NCBI GenBank assembly: GCA_947053345.1 | Contig: CAMRSM010000019.1 | Coordinates: 1 to 64,000, forward strand | Direction: 5' to 3' | Length of the DNA stretch: 64,000 bases | Source: an uncultured Lachnospiraceae bacterium | Lineage (GTDB): Bacteria > Bacillota > Clostridia > Lachnospirales > Lachnospiraceae | Notes under the pieces: model-generated | Databases searched by the model: none | Seen by the model: the letters and a program-made list of their open reading frames with translations, nothing else | Told to the model about the DNA's origin: nothing | Shown here: in pieces, positions 34,619 through 43,923 of the stretch | Numbering within the stretch: position 1 is the first letter of the stretch | Layout of the letters: the number at the start of each line of letters is the position of its first letter | Translations under genes and position numbers: made by a program

Positions 34619-35945
34619 TGACTTAATCAAGATGGGTCTGCGAAACCTTGGCAGGCGGAAGGCGCGTACCGCGCTGACTGTCATCGGTGTAGTCATCGGT
34701 ACGATCTCCATCATGCTGATGGTTGCCATCGGGCAGGGCTTAAATTATAATTTCGAGCAGCAGATCATGGAGAACGGCAGCATGACGATCATCACGATCT
34801 ACACAAATTCGTGGGCACCGGACTCGGACGGCAATTACCAGCAGTACACGCAGAAGCTTGACGACGGGCTTGTGAAGAAGATTCGGGAGATCGACCATGT
34901 GCGTGCGGTATCCCCTGTCATTGAAAAAAGCCTCCAGTTGATGTGTGGGAAGTATTACACCTGGGGACAGATGAAGATCATGGACTGTTCTACCTGGGAG
35001 GACTTTGGTTTCCCGGAACTGGAAGCGGGAACCTATCCGACACCGGAGAACAATGAGGTTATTGTGTACGGCTTTGACTCGCTGAATAATTTTTATTATT
35101 ATCAGGGACGAATCCGGAAAACGAAAGAAATTGACCTGACAAGGGACCGCATTTCTTTCAAGTTTGATGATTATTATGAAGAAAATCAGGGTTCAGGAAA
35201 AAAGCAGTTCAATTATGTGATCCGCAATTACGGAAAGATTGCGCCGTGTGACGACTGGCAGTATTCGTATTACTGCTACATGGATCTGGAGTTTTATAAA
35301 AAACTCTATAAAGAGTACGCGTATACATTAGGTGCCGCGAACCGCAAGAAGGCGCTGAAAGCACTGGAAGAATACCAGAGTATCCAGATCAATGTGGACA
35401 GCATGAAGAATGTCACGAAGGTGCAGGAGGAGATCGAAGCGCTCGGTTACCGCACCGAGAGCGACATGCAGTACATACAGCCAATGCTTGATACTTCCGC
35501 AATGCTGCAGAAAGTTTTCCTTGCCATTGGGGCGGTGGCGTTTGTGGTGGCGGCGATCAATATCGCGAATACGATGATCATGTCAATCTATGAGCGCACA
35601 AAGGAGATTGGTATTATGAAGGTGCTCGGGTGCTACATCCGGGATATCAAAAAGCTTTTTCTCTTTGAGGCGGGCATCATCGGGTTTATCGGCGGTCTGA
35701 TGGGCGTGGGGCTAAGTTATCTGCTCGCGCACCTGCTGAACAAGTACGGCGGGAAGTTCTTAGGGTCGTTAACATCCCTGATCGGCGGCAGCGCGCAGGA
35801 GGGGGCGGCATATTGTATGATCCCGTTCTGGCTTCCGTTTGTAGCGCTTGTCGTTGCGGTGATGGTCGGTGTCTTTTCGGGTTATATCCCGGCGAGGCGC
35901 GCGACAAAGATCAGCGCGATTGAGGCGATGAAGAGTGAAGGGTAG
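34608..35945 (+). CDS. MacB/FtsX-type ABC permease
   Basis: A 445-aa permease with the MacB layout. One transmembrane helix (about 22-42) follows the basic GLRNLGRRKARTALTVIGVVIG entry. A large outer domain (about 45-305) comes next, then three helices (about 310-335, 362-385, 405-428). The end PARRATKISAIEAMKSE is the classic MacB/FtsX tail. The extracellular domain is Tyr-rich near 190-240 (YYYQGRIRKTK..., YSYYCYMDLEFYKKL). Start 34608 has AAAGGA upstream. It probably pairs with the ATPase at 30391 in mechanotransmission or export; cargo is unknown. Confidence 0.88.
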   Translation: MKISDLIKMGLRNLGRRKARTALTVIGVVIGTISIMLMVAIGQGLNYNFEQQIMENGSMTIITIYTNSWAPDSDGNYQQYTQKLDDGLVKKIREIDHVRAVSPVIEKSLQLMCGKYYTWGQMKIMDCSTWEDFGFPELEAGTYPTPENNEVIVYGFDSLNNFYYYQGRIRKTKEIDLTRDRISFKFDDYYEENQGSGKKQFNYVIRNYGKIAPCDDWQYSYYCYMDLEFYKKLYKEYAYTLGAANRKKALKALEEYQSIQINVDSMKNVTKVQEEIEALGYRTESDMQYIQPMLDTSAMLQKVFLAIGAVAFVVAAINIANTMIMSIYERTKEIGIMKVLGCYIRDIKKLFLFEAGIIGFIGGLMGVGLSYLLAHLLNKYGGKFLGSLTSLIGGSAQEGAAYCMIPFWLPFVALVVAVMVGVFSGYIPARRATKISAIEAMKSEG

Positions 35946-35956
35946 AATGTAAAGGG

Positions 35957-35996
35957 GCGGAAGGGGGGACGTGGTTTTGGGCGTGCCCCCTTTCGC
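35957..35996 (+). other. Hairpin after the ABC operon
   Basis: GCGGAAGGGGGGACG (35957-35971) pairs with CGTGCCCCCTTTCGC (35982-35996), with a few mismatches. There is no T-run. The rest of the 319-base gap to trmO repeats GGCTGCGATGACG (near 36001 and 36047) and shows no gene. Confidence 0.5.
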
Positions 35997-36264
35997 ATCC
36001 GGGCTGCGATGACGACTGCTGCGCGAAATTTTTACTGCATGTTCAGGCTGCGATGACGTGTTGGCCTGCGCGTGGGATTGGTTGTTTGGCCGGGCTGCGG
36101 CATGGGATTGCCGCGCGAGGCGTTTTGTTATTTGTTTTGGCAAAAGGCCGGGAGGTGAGCCTAGGAAGGTTTATTTCCCGGTTTTGTTGTTGCGAGGCTA
36201 AGTGGTTTGCTGGCACGGAGACCAAGAAATATTTTCCATAAATAATTCCGGAAGGAGGGAGAGG

Positions 36265-36963
36265 ATGTTAAAGAGGGAAGAAGGGAGGGTTTTTGTGCCC
36301 ATTGCGCATGTCCGCAATGCGTTTTCGTCAAAGTTTGGGATTCCAAGACAGAGCGGGCTGGTGGATGAAGTAGTCTCGCGGGTGGAGTTTGAGCGGGAGT
36401 TCCGGGATCCGAACGCGTTCCGCGGGCTTTTGGAGTATTCGCACCTCTGGCTTTTATGGGAGTTTTCCGAAAATGCGGGGAAAGCTTGGTCGCCGACCGT
36501 CAAGCCGCCGCGCCTTGGGGGGAATACGCACATGGGTGTGTTTGCGACGCGCTCGCCGTTCCGGCCGAACCCGGTCGGGCTTTCCTGCGTGCGGTTGGTG
36601 GATGTGACCTTTGACAAGGAGGCGGGACCTTTGCTTTTTGTGGCGGGGGCTGATCTGATGGACGGAACCCCGGTTTATGACATCAAGCCCTACCTTGCGT
36701 ATACGGACAGCCATCCGGATGCGCGGGGCGGTTTCGCAGACCGGGTGAAAGGGCACAGGTTAAAGGTGCATTTCCCGGAAGAATTGCAGCGAAAATTAAA
36801 GGAGGAACATATCGCGGCGGTCCGCGGCATTTTGGAACAGGATCCGCGCCCGGCATACCAGCGGGATAAGGGTCGTATTTACGGTGTTACATATGCGGGC
36901 TGTGATATCCGATTCCGGGTTGAGGGGGAAGAACTGACAGTGTGTGAAGTTGTCTTGCTTTAA
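36265..36963 (+). CDS. trmO: tRNA (t6A37-N6)-methyltransferase TrmO (TsaA family)
   Basis: A 232-aa member of the TsaA/TrmO beta-barrel methyltransferases, which methylate N6 of t6A37 in tRNA using SAM. Motifs are HVRNAFSSKFGIPRQSGL, THMGVFATRSPFRPNPVGLS and DGTPVYDIKPYLAYTDSH, all family hallmarks; the C-terminal domain follows. Start 36265 is preceded by AAGGAGGGAGAGG. It is alone between terminator-like hairpins. Confidence 0.9.
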   Translation: MLKREEGRVFVPIAHVRNAFSSKFGIPRQSGLVDEVVSRVEFEREFRDPNAFRGLLEYSHLWLLWEFSENAGKAWSPTVKPPRLGGNTHMGVFATRSPFRPNPVGLSCVRLVDVTFDKEAGPLLFVAGADLMDGTPVYDIKPYLAYTDSHPDARGGFADRVKGHRLKVHFPEELQRKLKEEHIAAVRGILEQDPRPAYQRDKGRIYGVTYAGCDIRFRVEGEELTVCEVVLL

Positions 36964-37073
36964 AGTTTGGCATGCGAAAAATTTCCGAGAATCAGCCGGC
37001 ATAAATGCAGCCGTAGCAAAAGCGATGGAAAATGATGTTTCCGGATACCGCACACAAGCGGATCCAACTGAAT

Positions 37074-37122
37074 AAAAAACCTGTTTTCCGAAAATACTGA
37101 AAAAAAAGGAAGGCGGGTTTTT
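37074..37122 (+). terminator. Terminator-like hairpin over the next gene's ribosome binding site
   Basis: AAAAAACCTG (from 37074) pairs with CGGGTTTTT (37114-37122), with TTTTCC against GGAA inside. It can end transcription after trmO, and it also encloses the AAGGAAGG site of the gene starting at 37126. So folding could control translation of that gene. Confidence 0.5.
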
Positions 37123-37125
37123 GTT

Positions 37126-37575
37126 ATGATCGGTATTCTTATAGCGATTTTATCGGGGGCGATGATGAGCGTCCAAGGGGTTTTTAACACCGGGGTTACA
37201 AAACAGACAAGTATATGGACGGCGGCAACTTTCGTGCAGTTTACCGCGTTGTTAGTCAGCCTCGCGGCGTGGTTCATGGCGGGAAAGCAGGCTCCGTTCC
37301 CAAGCTTGTTCAAGATTGACGGGAAATATATGCTGCTTGGGGGTGTGATTGGGATCGCGATCACCTACACGGTCATCAAGAGTGTGGCAATGCTTGGACC
37401 GGCACAGTCGGCGATGGTCATTGTCACCTCACAGCTGATCGCGGCTTACCTGATCGAACTGTTTGGGCTGTTCGGGACGGACAAGGTGGAGTTTTCGTGG
37501 CGCAAGCTGATCGCGCTCGCACTCGTGATCGGCGGGATCATTTTGTTTCAGTGGTCAGGAAAAAAGGCGGGCTGA
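37126..37575 (+). CDS. Small DMT-family membrane transporter (YdcZ/DUF606)
   Basis: A 149-aa protein with five hydrophobic segments, matching the half-size DMT transporters of the YdcZ group (PF04657). The opening ILSGAMMSVQGVFNTGVTKQTS and GVIGIAITYTVIKSVAMLGPAQSAMVIVTSQLIAAYLIE are typical. Such proteins pair as dimers. Substrate is unknown. The ribosome binding site (AAGGAAGG) is far from the ATG and lies inside a hairpin. Confidence 0.82.
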   Translation: MIGILIAILSGAMMSVQGVFNTGVTKQTSIWTAATFVQFTALLVSLAAWFMAGKQAPFPSLFKIDGKYMLLGGVIGIAITYTVIKSVAMLGPAQSAMVIVTSQLIAAYLIELFGLFGTDKVEFSWRKLIALALVIGGIILFQWSGKKAG

Positions 37576-37605
37576 CGGGGAAATGATTTATTTTTGAAAT
37601 TCCCC

Positions 37606-37634
37606 TTGTAAACGCAGAAGGAATCCAGTACAAT
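37606..37634 (+). promoter_or_regulatory. Promoter of comEA
   Basis: TTGTAA (37606-37611), a 17-base spacer and TACAAT (37629-37634), about 60 bases before the comEA start. Confidence 0.6.
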
Positions 37635-37696
37635 AGATATAGTTGTATTGAGGGTACAATGCGCGGAAGCACCGGAAAGGAATAAGGTGTTTTCGT

Positions 37697-38380
37697 ATGA
37701 AGAAAAATGGTTTGGCAAAGGGGCTTCTCGCTGTCCTTTTTGTGTTTGCCGCGGGCGTTTTTTATCTTGGCATAGCAGGCGGGGAGGAGGAGTCCGGGAT
37801 TTTGACGCGGGAGCAGGTGGCTGCCGTGCAGACAGCTGCCAATCTTACCGTGCAGGCAGATATTGCCACCGCGGGGGAGGAAGTGGGGCTTTTGGTGGGT
37901 TCTTCCCGCGGGGAAGAGGATGAGGTTTTTGTCTATGTGCATGTCTGCGGCGCAGTGAAAAATCCTGGTGTCTATGCGTTGACAGAGGGTTCGCGCACGG
38001 CGGATGCCGTACTTTGCGCGGGGGATTTCCTGCCGGGGGCGGCAAAGGATTATCTAAATCTTGCGCAGCCGGTTCGGGACGGGCAGAAAATTTATGTTCC
38101 GAACCAGGAAGAGGTGGAGCAGATGCCACAGGGGAGCATTTTTTCCGATGTGGTGAACACGGGGGATGTTTCCGGGGAGCCGCCTTATGTGAACATAAAT
38201 ACGGCGGCACAGGATGAGCTGATGACACTGCCCGGCATCGGGAGGGCGAAGGCGGATGCGATTGTAGCATACCGGAAAGAACACGGGGCATTTTCAGCCT
38301 GCGAGGAACTGATGCAGGTTCCGGGGATTAAGGAAAGCATTTATGAGAAGCTGCGTGATGAGATAACGGTTGGGAGATGA
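37697..38380 (+). CDS. comEA: ComEA-type DNA-binding protein
   Basis: A 227-aa membrane-anchored DNA receptor. One N-terminal transmembrane helix (residues 7-27), a spacer, a SLBB domain (YVHVCGAVKNPGVYAL...IYVP, about 75-135) and a C-terminal double helix-hairpin-helix (VNINTAAQDELMTLPGIGRAKADAIVAYR, about 160-227) that binds duplex DNA. In transformation ComEA hands DNA to the ComEC channel, which is encoded 3 kb downstream. A two-component pair and a lipoprotein lie between the two. Confidence 0.92.
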   Translation: MKKNGLAKGLLAVLFVFAAGVFYLGIAGGEEESGILTREQVAAVQTAANLTVQADIATAGEEVGLLVGSSRGEEDEVFVYVHVCGAVKNPGVYALTEGSRTADAVLCAGDFLPGAAKDYLNLAQPVRDGQKIYVPNQEEVEQMPQGSIFSDVVNTGDVSGEPPYVNINTAAQDELMTLPGIGRAKADAIVAYRKEHGAFSACEELMQVPGIKESIYEKLRDEITVGR

Positions 38381-38411
38381 AGATTTTAGGGGAAAGGAGC
38401 AGGAATCTGTC

Positions 38412-39116
38412 ATGGGAAAGCAAGTATTGGTAGTGGACGATGAGAAGTTGATCGTAAAAGGGATCCGCTTTAGTTTAGAGCAGGACGGCATGGAGGTGGA
38501 ATGCGCCTACGACGGGGAGGAGGCGCTTGCGGCAGCGCGCAAAAAGGAGTATGATGTCGTGCTTTTGGATGTGATGCTGCCAAAGATGAACGGGTTTGAG
38601 GTATGCCAGCAGATACGTGAATTTTCGGACATGCCGATCATCATGCTGACGGCGAAGGGCGATGATATGGATAAAATTTTGGGGTTGGAGTACGGGGCGG
38701 ATGATTATATCACAAAGCCGTTTAACATCCTGGAGGTTAAGGCGCGCATCAAAGCTATCATAAGGCGCAATGACAAGAAAACTGCCGAGGCGGAGCACGG
38801 GAATAAAGTGAAAGAAATGACGGAGTTTGGGGAACTTCGGATTGATAAGGAGGGCAGGCGTGTCTATATCCGTGGGAAGGAGATCAACCTGACCACGAAG
38901 GAATACGATGTCCTGGAACTGCTGGTCTTTCACCCGAATAAAGTGTATAGCCGGGAGAAACTTTTGAATATGGTATGGGGATATGATTATCCCGGGGATG
39001 TCCGCACGGTGGATGTACATATCCGGAGACTTCGGGAGAAAGTCGAGGATAATCCAAGTGACCCGAAGTACGTGCATACCAAGTGGGGGGTCGGCTATTA
39101 TTTCCAAAGTCTGTAA
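38412..39116 (+). CDS. OmpR-family response regulator
   Basis: A 234-aa regulator. The receiver domain has phospho-acceptor Asp53 (LLDVMLP), the acidic pair Asp9-Asp10 and Lys of YITKPF. The winged-helix domain (about 135-234) ends in RTVDVHIRRLREKVEDNP...VWGVGY-like sequence (TKWGVGYYFQSL). It is followed 12 bases later by its sensor kinase. Start 38412 gives MGKQVLVVDDE. The targets are unknown, but the flanking comEA and comEC, and the TGTAACA repeats before the ABC operon, are candidates. Confidence 0.93.
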   Translation: MGKQVLVVDDEKLIVKGIRFSLEQDGMEVECAYDGEEALAAARKKEYDVVLLDVMLPKMNGFEVCQQIREFSDMPIIMLTAKGDDMDKILGLEYGADDYITKPFNILEVKARIKAIIRRNDKKTAEAEHGNKVKEMTEFGELRIDKEGRRVYIRGKEINLTTKEYDVLELLVFHPNKVYSREKLLNMVWGYDYPGDVRTVDVHIRRLREKVEDNPSDPKYVHTKWGVGYYFQSL

Positions 39117-39128
39117 AGGAGCTGGGGC

Positions 39129-40562
39129 GTGAAGGGGCTAAAAGAAAAACTGGAGCGGCTTGTGAGCGTGCGGGTCGTTTTTCTGCTTTTGATTCTTGCC
39201 GTGACGGGTGTGGCACTTGCCGGGGTGACGGTGGGGACGATCTCTGTCTGCCGGCGGCAGGCGGTTTCCGGGCGCGTGCAGGAAGTGGAAGAATACGCCC
39301 TGATCTTATCGAACCAAATGTCGGCATCCGGATATCTGGCGGCGCAGGGGACGGAGGTTACAACAGAGCTGAACGCGGCAGCGGATATTTTCGGCGGGCG
39401 GATCATTGTCGTGGACGGAAATCTGAAGGTAGTTGCCGATACATACAATTACGAAAATGGAAAAATACTGCTTTCAAGGCAGGTGATCGAGTGCATCCGG
39501 GGGATGGTGAGCCGCAGGGTGGAGCAGAAGGATGCATACATTGAGCTGACGATCCCGGTCAAAGGGGGAACCGGAAGTGAGAATACGAACGCGGGCGCGA
39601 TCATTCTTAGGGCATCGCTTGACAAGGAGAATGAAATCGCGGGGCGCGTGGAGCGGACGGTCATTCTTTTTGATTTTGCCATGTTGTTTTTTGCGGTACT
39701 CGTGGCATTTTTTGTTTCGGGAAGGCTGACGAGGCCGTTCAAGGCCGTCGTTTCCTCCATCCAGCACGTGACGGACGGGTATCTGGAAGACACGGTCTCC
39801 ATCGGCGGTTTTTATGAGGTAAAACGTATCTCGGATTCATTCAATGAGATGCTGTTGCAGATGAAGAAGGTGGAGGAGTCCAGACAGGAGTTCGTGTCCA
39901 ATGTGTCACACGAGCTGAAGACCCCGATGACCTCGATCAAGGTGCTCGCGGATTCCCTGATGATGCAGGAGGATGCCCCGGTTGCGCTGCACCGTGAATT
40001 TTTGGTCGATATTACGGATGAGATCGAGCGTGAGAACAAGATCATCAATGACCTGCTTTCCCTGGTACGTTTGGACCGGAAGGATGCGGAGATGCATATC
40101 GCGCAGGTTTCCATCAACGAGCTGATGGAGATCATCTTAAAGCGCATCAAGCCAATCGCGCAGCAGCGCAACATTGAAGTGGTCTTTGAGAGTTTCCGTC
40201 CGGTGCTCGCGGAAGTGGATGAGGTCAAACTTTCACTGGCGGTCTCAAATTTAATCGAAAATGCGGTGAAGTACAATGTCGAGGAGGGGAATATCCGTGT
40301 TTCGCTGAACGCGGACCACAAATATTTCTATATCTCGGTTTCGGATACGGGGATCGGCATACCGGAGGCGGCGCAGCCGTTTATCTTCGACCGCTTTTAC
40401 CGTGTCGATAAGGCGCGCTCGCGCGAGACCGGGGGCACGGGGCTTGGCCTTGCGATTGCCAAGAGTGTGGTACTGCGCCACAAGGGTGTGATCAAAGTGT
40501 ACAGCAGGGAGAATGAGGGGACAACCTTTACGGTGCGCATCCCATTAAGTTTCATTGCTTAG
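39129..40562 (+). CDS. Membrane sensor histidine kinase
   Basis: A 477-aa kinase. Transmembrane helices at about 13-35 and 178-198 flank an extracellular sensor of about 140 residues. A HAMP domain (about 199-250) leads to the HisKA box VSNVSHELKTPMTS with His261. The ATPase domain (N box NLIENAVKYN, G boxes DTGIGIP and GTGLGLAI) ends the protein. It starts at GTG 39129 with AAAGGAG upstream. It is the partner of the response regulator just before it. It resembles WalK/PhoR-type kinases, though the ligand is not evident. Confidence 0.93.
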   Translation: MKGLKEKLERLVSVRVVFLLLILAVTGVALAGVTVGTISVCRRQAVSGRVQEVEEYALILSNQMSASGYLAAQGTEVTTELNAAADIFGGRIIVVDGNLKVVADTYNYENGKILLSRQVIECIRGMVSRRVEQKDAYIELTIPVKGGTGSENTNAGAIILRASLDKENEIAGRVERTVILFDFAMLFFAVLVAFFVSGRLTRPFKAVVSSIQHVTDGYLEDTVSIGGFYEVKRISDSFNEMLLQMKKVEESRQEFVSNVSHELKTPMTSIKVLADSLMMQEDAPVALHREFLVDITDEIERENKIINDLLSLVRLDRKDAEMHIAQVSINELMEIILKRIKPIAQQRNIEVVFESFRPVLAEVDEVKLSLAVSNLIENAVKYNVEEGNIRVSLNADHKYFYISVSDTGIGIPEAAQPFIFDRFYRVDKARSRETGGTGLGLAIAKSVVLRHKGVIKVYSRENEGTTFTVRIPLSFIA

Positions 40563-40575
40563 GAAGGGGGACATT

Positions 40576-41514
40576 ATGGGACGAAAGGGAATCTGTGGGT
40601 TTGCACTGTCATTTCTTTTGTCCGTACAGGCTTTTTGCGGCTGCGGGAAGGACGGGCAGGAAGAGACCGCGAGCGGAAAGCTTTATTTCCTGAACGAAGC
40701 CGAGACACAGCTGGTCAGTGAGGGATACGATGCGAAGGCGACGTTCCTTGAGGCGCAGGTGCAGGAATATGTGGACGCGCTGGATAAGGAACCGGACGGG
40801 CGGGCTTGCAAAAGGCTGCTTCCGGATAATGTGACGCTGCTTGGCTTTTCCTTCGGGGAGGCGGATCAACTGATCTTGAATTTTGATACCAACTACAGTA
40901 CGCTCACGGGGATCACAGAAATTCTGGTTCGTGCGGCGCTTGTAAAAACCTTCTGTCAGGTGGACGGGGTGGACTATGTGGAGTTTTATGTTAACGGCAT
41001 CCCGTATATGATCGGGGAGGTTCCGGTCGGCATGATGAAAGCGGAAGATTTTATTGATAACATGGCGGATTCGGACTATTACACACAGGCGGCGAGCGTG
41101 TCCGTCTATTTTGCGAACGAGGATGGGACGGCGCTCAGGGAATCGCACCGTCAGGTCAGTTATAACGGGAATATCACAATGGAGCAGCTTGTTATCGAGC
41201 AGCTCATTGGCGGGCCGATCGAGGAGGAGATCGCGGCGGGTATGTACGCGACGATCCCGGCGGGGACACAGTTGAGCAAGATCAGCACGAAGGACGGGAT
41301 CTGCTATGTTGACCTGAATGATAAATTCCTCGACAAGCTGGACGGGGTGAACGAGCAGGTCGTCCTGTACTCCATTGTAAATTCGCTTGTGGAGCTTCCG
41401 AATGTCAATAAAGTCCAGATCCGGATCGGCGGGGAATTACGGAAAAATTACCAGTCAGTGGACATGCCGGAAATGTTTGAGCGCAATCTTGACCTGATTG
41501 AGACCGAGATGTAA
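40576..41514 (+). CDS. GerMN-domain lipoprotein
   Basis: A 312-aa lipoprotein. The signal MGRKGICGFALSFLLSVQAFCGCG has a lipobox at FCGC. Two GerMN domains follow (about 35-140 and 170-300), the second with ITMEQLVIEQLIGGPIEEE and ATIPAGTQLSKISTKDGICYVDLN. GerMN proteins include the germination protein GerM and lipoproteins next to two-component kinases such as LpqB. The place right after a kinase (13 bases) suggests it tunes that sensor. Start 40576 has GAAGGGGG upstream. Confidence 0.85.
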   Translation: MGRKGICGFALSFLLSVQAFCGCGKDGQEETASGKLYFLNEAETQLVSEGYDAKATFLEAQVQEYVDALDKEPDGRACKRLLPDNVTLLGFSFGEADQLILNFDTNYSTLTGITEILVRAALVKTFCQVDGVDYVEFYVNGIPYMIGEVPVGMMKAEDFIDNMADSDYYTQAASVSVYFANEDGTALRESHRQVSYNGNITMEQLVIEQLIGGPIEEEIAAGMYATIPAGTQLSKISTKDGICYVDLNDKFLDKLDGVNEQVVLYSIVNSLVELPNVNKVQIRIGGELRKNYQSVDMPEMFERNLDLIETEM

Positions 41515-41598
41515 CGGCGGTGCGGCGGATTGGCAAGCCGTGCAAATAGCAGCAACATGATTTTTAAGTCCGGCATCAAAGCCGGCAGAAAGGCGGGA

Positions 41599-43923
41599 AT
41601 GGTAAAACGTCCAATGGTTTTACTGACGCTTTTTTATCTTTTCGGAATTCTGGCAGGGAATGGGGGCGGACGCTTTTTTCTCCTGTTTCCTGCTCTTGTC
41701 ATTCTTCTTTTTCTGTTTCCTTATTTGATAAAAAAATACCAGGGGGAGAGGCTGTTTTTTCTGGCACCGCTATTTTTTGCTGCGGGTTTTTTCCTGACAA
41801 GGCAGGCGCTGCTTGCAACACCGCTTGAACAGTATGCGGCCTCGGGAGGGAGCGGGAGTGTGTCGGGAACGGTTCTCTCATCTGTGGAAGGGCAGAATTC
41901 GGGGCGTATGGTGCTTTTGATCCGCGCGATGGAAGGCGCGGGGGAGGGCGTTATCGGCTGCCGGATCCTGGTTTACACAAAGAAGGAGGAACTTGCCGCA
42001 CCGGGAAGTGAGATTTCGGTGTACGGGGAGTGGATGACATTTTCTGTAGGGGATAATCCGGGTCAGTTTGACGAATATCGCTATTATAAGGCGCAGGGGA
42101 TCAGCGCAAAGCTTATGGCAAAAGAAGTGTGGGTGACAAAGGAGAAAAAGGGCGGGGCGGGTGTGGTGCTCTGGCGGCTTCGCTCCAGAATGAAAGCGGT
42201 GTACCGCAAGGTGCTGCCAGAGACCGAGGCAGGGATTTTGGAAGCGATGCTGCTTGCCGAAAGGGGCGGGCTTTCGCAGGAAATCAAACAGATGTACCGG
42301 GATGCGGGCTTTTCCCATATCCTGGCGGTCTCCGGGCTGCACCTCTCCCTTCTTGGCATGGGGTTTTATAAACTGCTAAAGCGCCTGCGGGCAGGGAGTA
42401 ACGCGGCGGTAGTATTGGCTTGCGTGCTTGTGGTACTTTACAGTATGTTCACAGGGCTTGGCATCCCGGTTGTCCGCGCGGCCATCATGCTGCTGCTCGC
42501 ACTTTTTGCCGCCCCGGCAGGAAAAACGTACGATGCGCCCACGGGACTTGCGGCATCGGCGCTCGTAATTCTGGCAAGACAGCCGCTGCAGTTGTATATG
42601 GCGGGATTTTTGCTCTCGTTCGGGGCAGTAGCGGGTATCCTGCTATTTTCGAATGTTTTTTTGCAGCTTGGCGTAAGAAAATTTGCAGCGAGCTTAGGGG
42701 TACAGCTGGTGCTTTTGCCGCTGTTACTTTGGTTTTATTATGAAGTTCCGGTCTATTCCCTTTTGCTGAACCTTCTGGTCGTGCCGTTTTTGAGCCTGCT
42801 TTTGGTTCTTGCGGTGCTTATAGGGGGACTCGGAAGCATATGGCTTTTCGCGGGGAAATTTTTTGCGGGCGGGGCGTATGTGCTGCTGAGGGGGTATGAG
42901 GCAGTCTGCCGGATAAACGAGAAATTGCCGGGATATCGGTTCTGCTATGGGAGACCAGCGGTTTGGCAGATGTTTCTATACTATGCGCTGCTGATCGGTT
43001 TTTATTTCCTGTGCCAGTACTATGTGAAAAAGCAGCGGGGCGGCAGGAAGTGCTTTCTTTTTCTTGGTGTTTTCCTGATTTTTTTGTTGCCGGGCGAAAA
43101 AGAACTCACCGTCACGCAGCTTGCCGTCGGACAGGGGGACTGTGCGGTGCTGCAAAAGGGCGGGATGACCGTGCTGGTGGATGCCGGGAGCTCCGTAAAA
43201 AACGGGGCGGAGCGCATTTTAATCCCATACCTGCAGTATCACGGGGATACGGTGGTGGAATATGTTTTTTTAAGCCATACGGATGAAGATCATTGCAGTA
43301 TGCTGTTGGAACTGCTTGACCGGATGGCGCAGGGCAAGCGGGAGGTGGTGGTCAAAACGCTGGTCATGACAAAGGCGGCAGAGAAAGAGGAGAAATATGC
43401 GCTGCTGTGTGAGAAGGCGGAGGCGGCGGAAGTTGCCATGACGAGCTTTGCAGCGGGGGATATGCTGCCTTTGGGAGGGGAGTGGCTGGTCTGCCTTTCG
43501 CCGGAAGAAGGGGAGGATGCCGGTGGGACAAATGAGAATTCGATGGTACTTGCGCTCTCGGGCGAAGAAGTTTTCTGGCTTTTTACCGGTGATATTGCGC
43601 AGGCACAGGAGAAAAAAGTTGTGGAAAAGTTAGGGCAGTATGCTGATTTCGCGGAAGGGAAACAAAAGTATCTGAAAGCCGCACATCACGGCTCGAAATA
43701 CTCAAACAGTGCGCAGATTTTACAACATTTTACCGGAGGCACCGCCGTGATTTCCTGCGGACGGGGCAACCGGTACGGGCACCCGCACGCAGAGGCGCTT
43801 TTCCGGATGGAAGAGGCGGATATACATCCCGTGCTCACATGGGAGAGCGGTGCAGTGCGGTGGCGCGGCGGCAGGCTTTACCTGTGGAACGCGTACTCAA
43901 AAGGGGAGGGGGAGTGGCGGTAA
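41599..43923 (+). CDS. comEC: DNA internalization channel ComEC/Rec2
   Basis: A polytopic protein of 774 aa from this start. An N-terminal DUF4131 region is followed by the competence channel domain (ILEAMLLAERGGLSQEIKQMYRDAGFSHILAVSGLHLSLLG, about 215-255). The C-terminal metallo-beta-lactamase-like domain has LSHTDEDHCS and AHHGSKYSNS. It takes up single-stranded DNA after ComEA. ATG 41599 gives the family-like start MVKRPMVLLTLFYLFG. A TTG at 41530 is an in-frame alternative that follows the GerMN stop by 15 bases. Confidence 0.93.
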   Translation: MVKRPMVLLTLFYLFGILAGNGGGRFFLLFPALVILLFLFPYLIKKYQGERLFFLAPLFFAAGFFLTRQALLATPLEQYAASGGSGSVSGTVLSSVEGQNSGRMVLLIRAMEGAGEGVIGCRILVYTKKEELAAPGSEISVYGEWMTFSVGDNPGQFDEYRYYKAQGISAKLMAKEVWVTKEKKGGAGVVLWRLRSRMKAVYRKVLPETEAGILEAMLLAERGGLSQEIKQMYRDAGFSHILAVSGLHLSLLGMGFYKLLKRLRAGSNAAVVLACVLVVLYSMFTGLGIPVVRAAIMLLLALFAAPAGKTYDAPTGLAASALVILARQPLQLYMAGFLLSFGAVAGILLFSNVFLQLGVRKFAASLGVQLVLLPLLLWFYYEVPVYSLLLNLLVVPFLSLLLVLAVLIGGLGSIWLFAGKFFAGGAYVLLRGYEAVCRINEKLPGYRFCYGRPAVWQMFLYYALLIGFYFLCQYYVKKQRGGRKCFLFLGVFLIFLLPGEKELTVTQLAVGQGDCAVLQKGGMTVLVDAGSSVKNGAERILIPYLQYHGDTVVEYVFLSHTDEDHCSMLLELLDRMAQGKREVVVKTLVMTKAAEKEEKYALLCEKAEAAEVAMTSFAAGDMLPLGGEWLVCLSPEEGEDAGGTNENSMVLALSGEEVFWLFTGDIAQAQEKKVVEKLGQYADFAEGKQKYLKAAHHGSKYSNSAQILQHFTGGTAVISCGRGNRYGHPHAEALFRMEEADIHPVLTWESGAVRWRGGRLYLWNAYSKGEGEWR

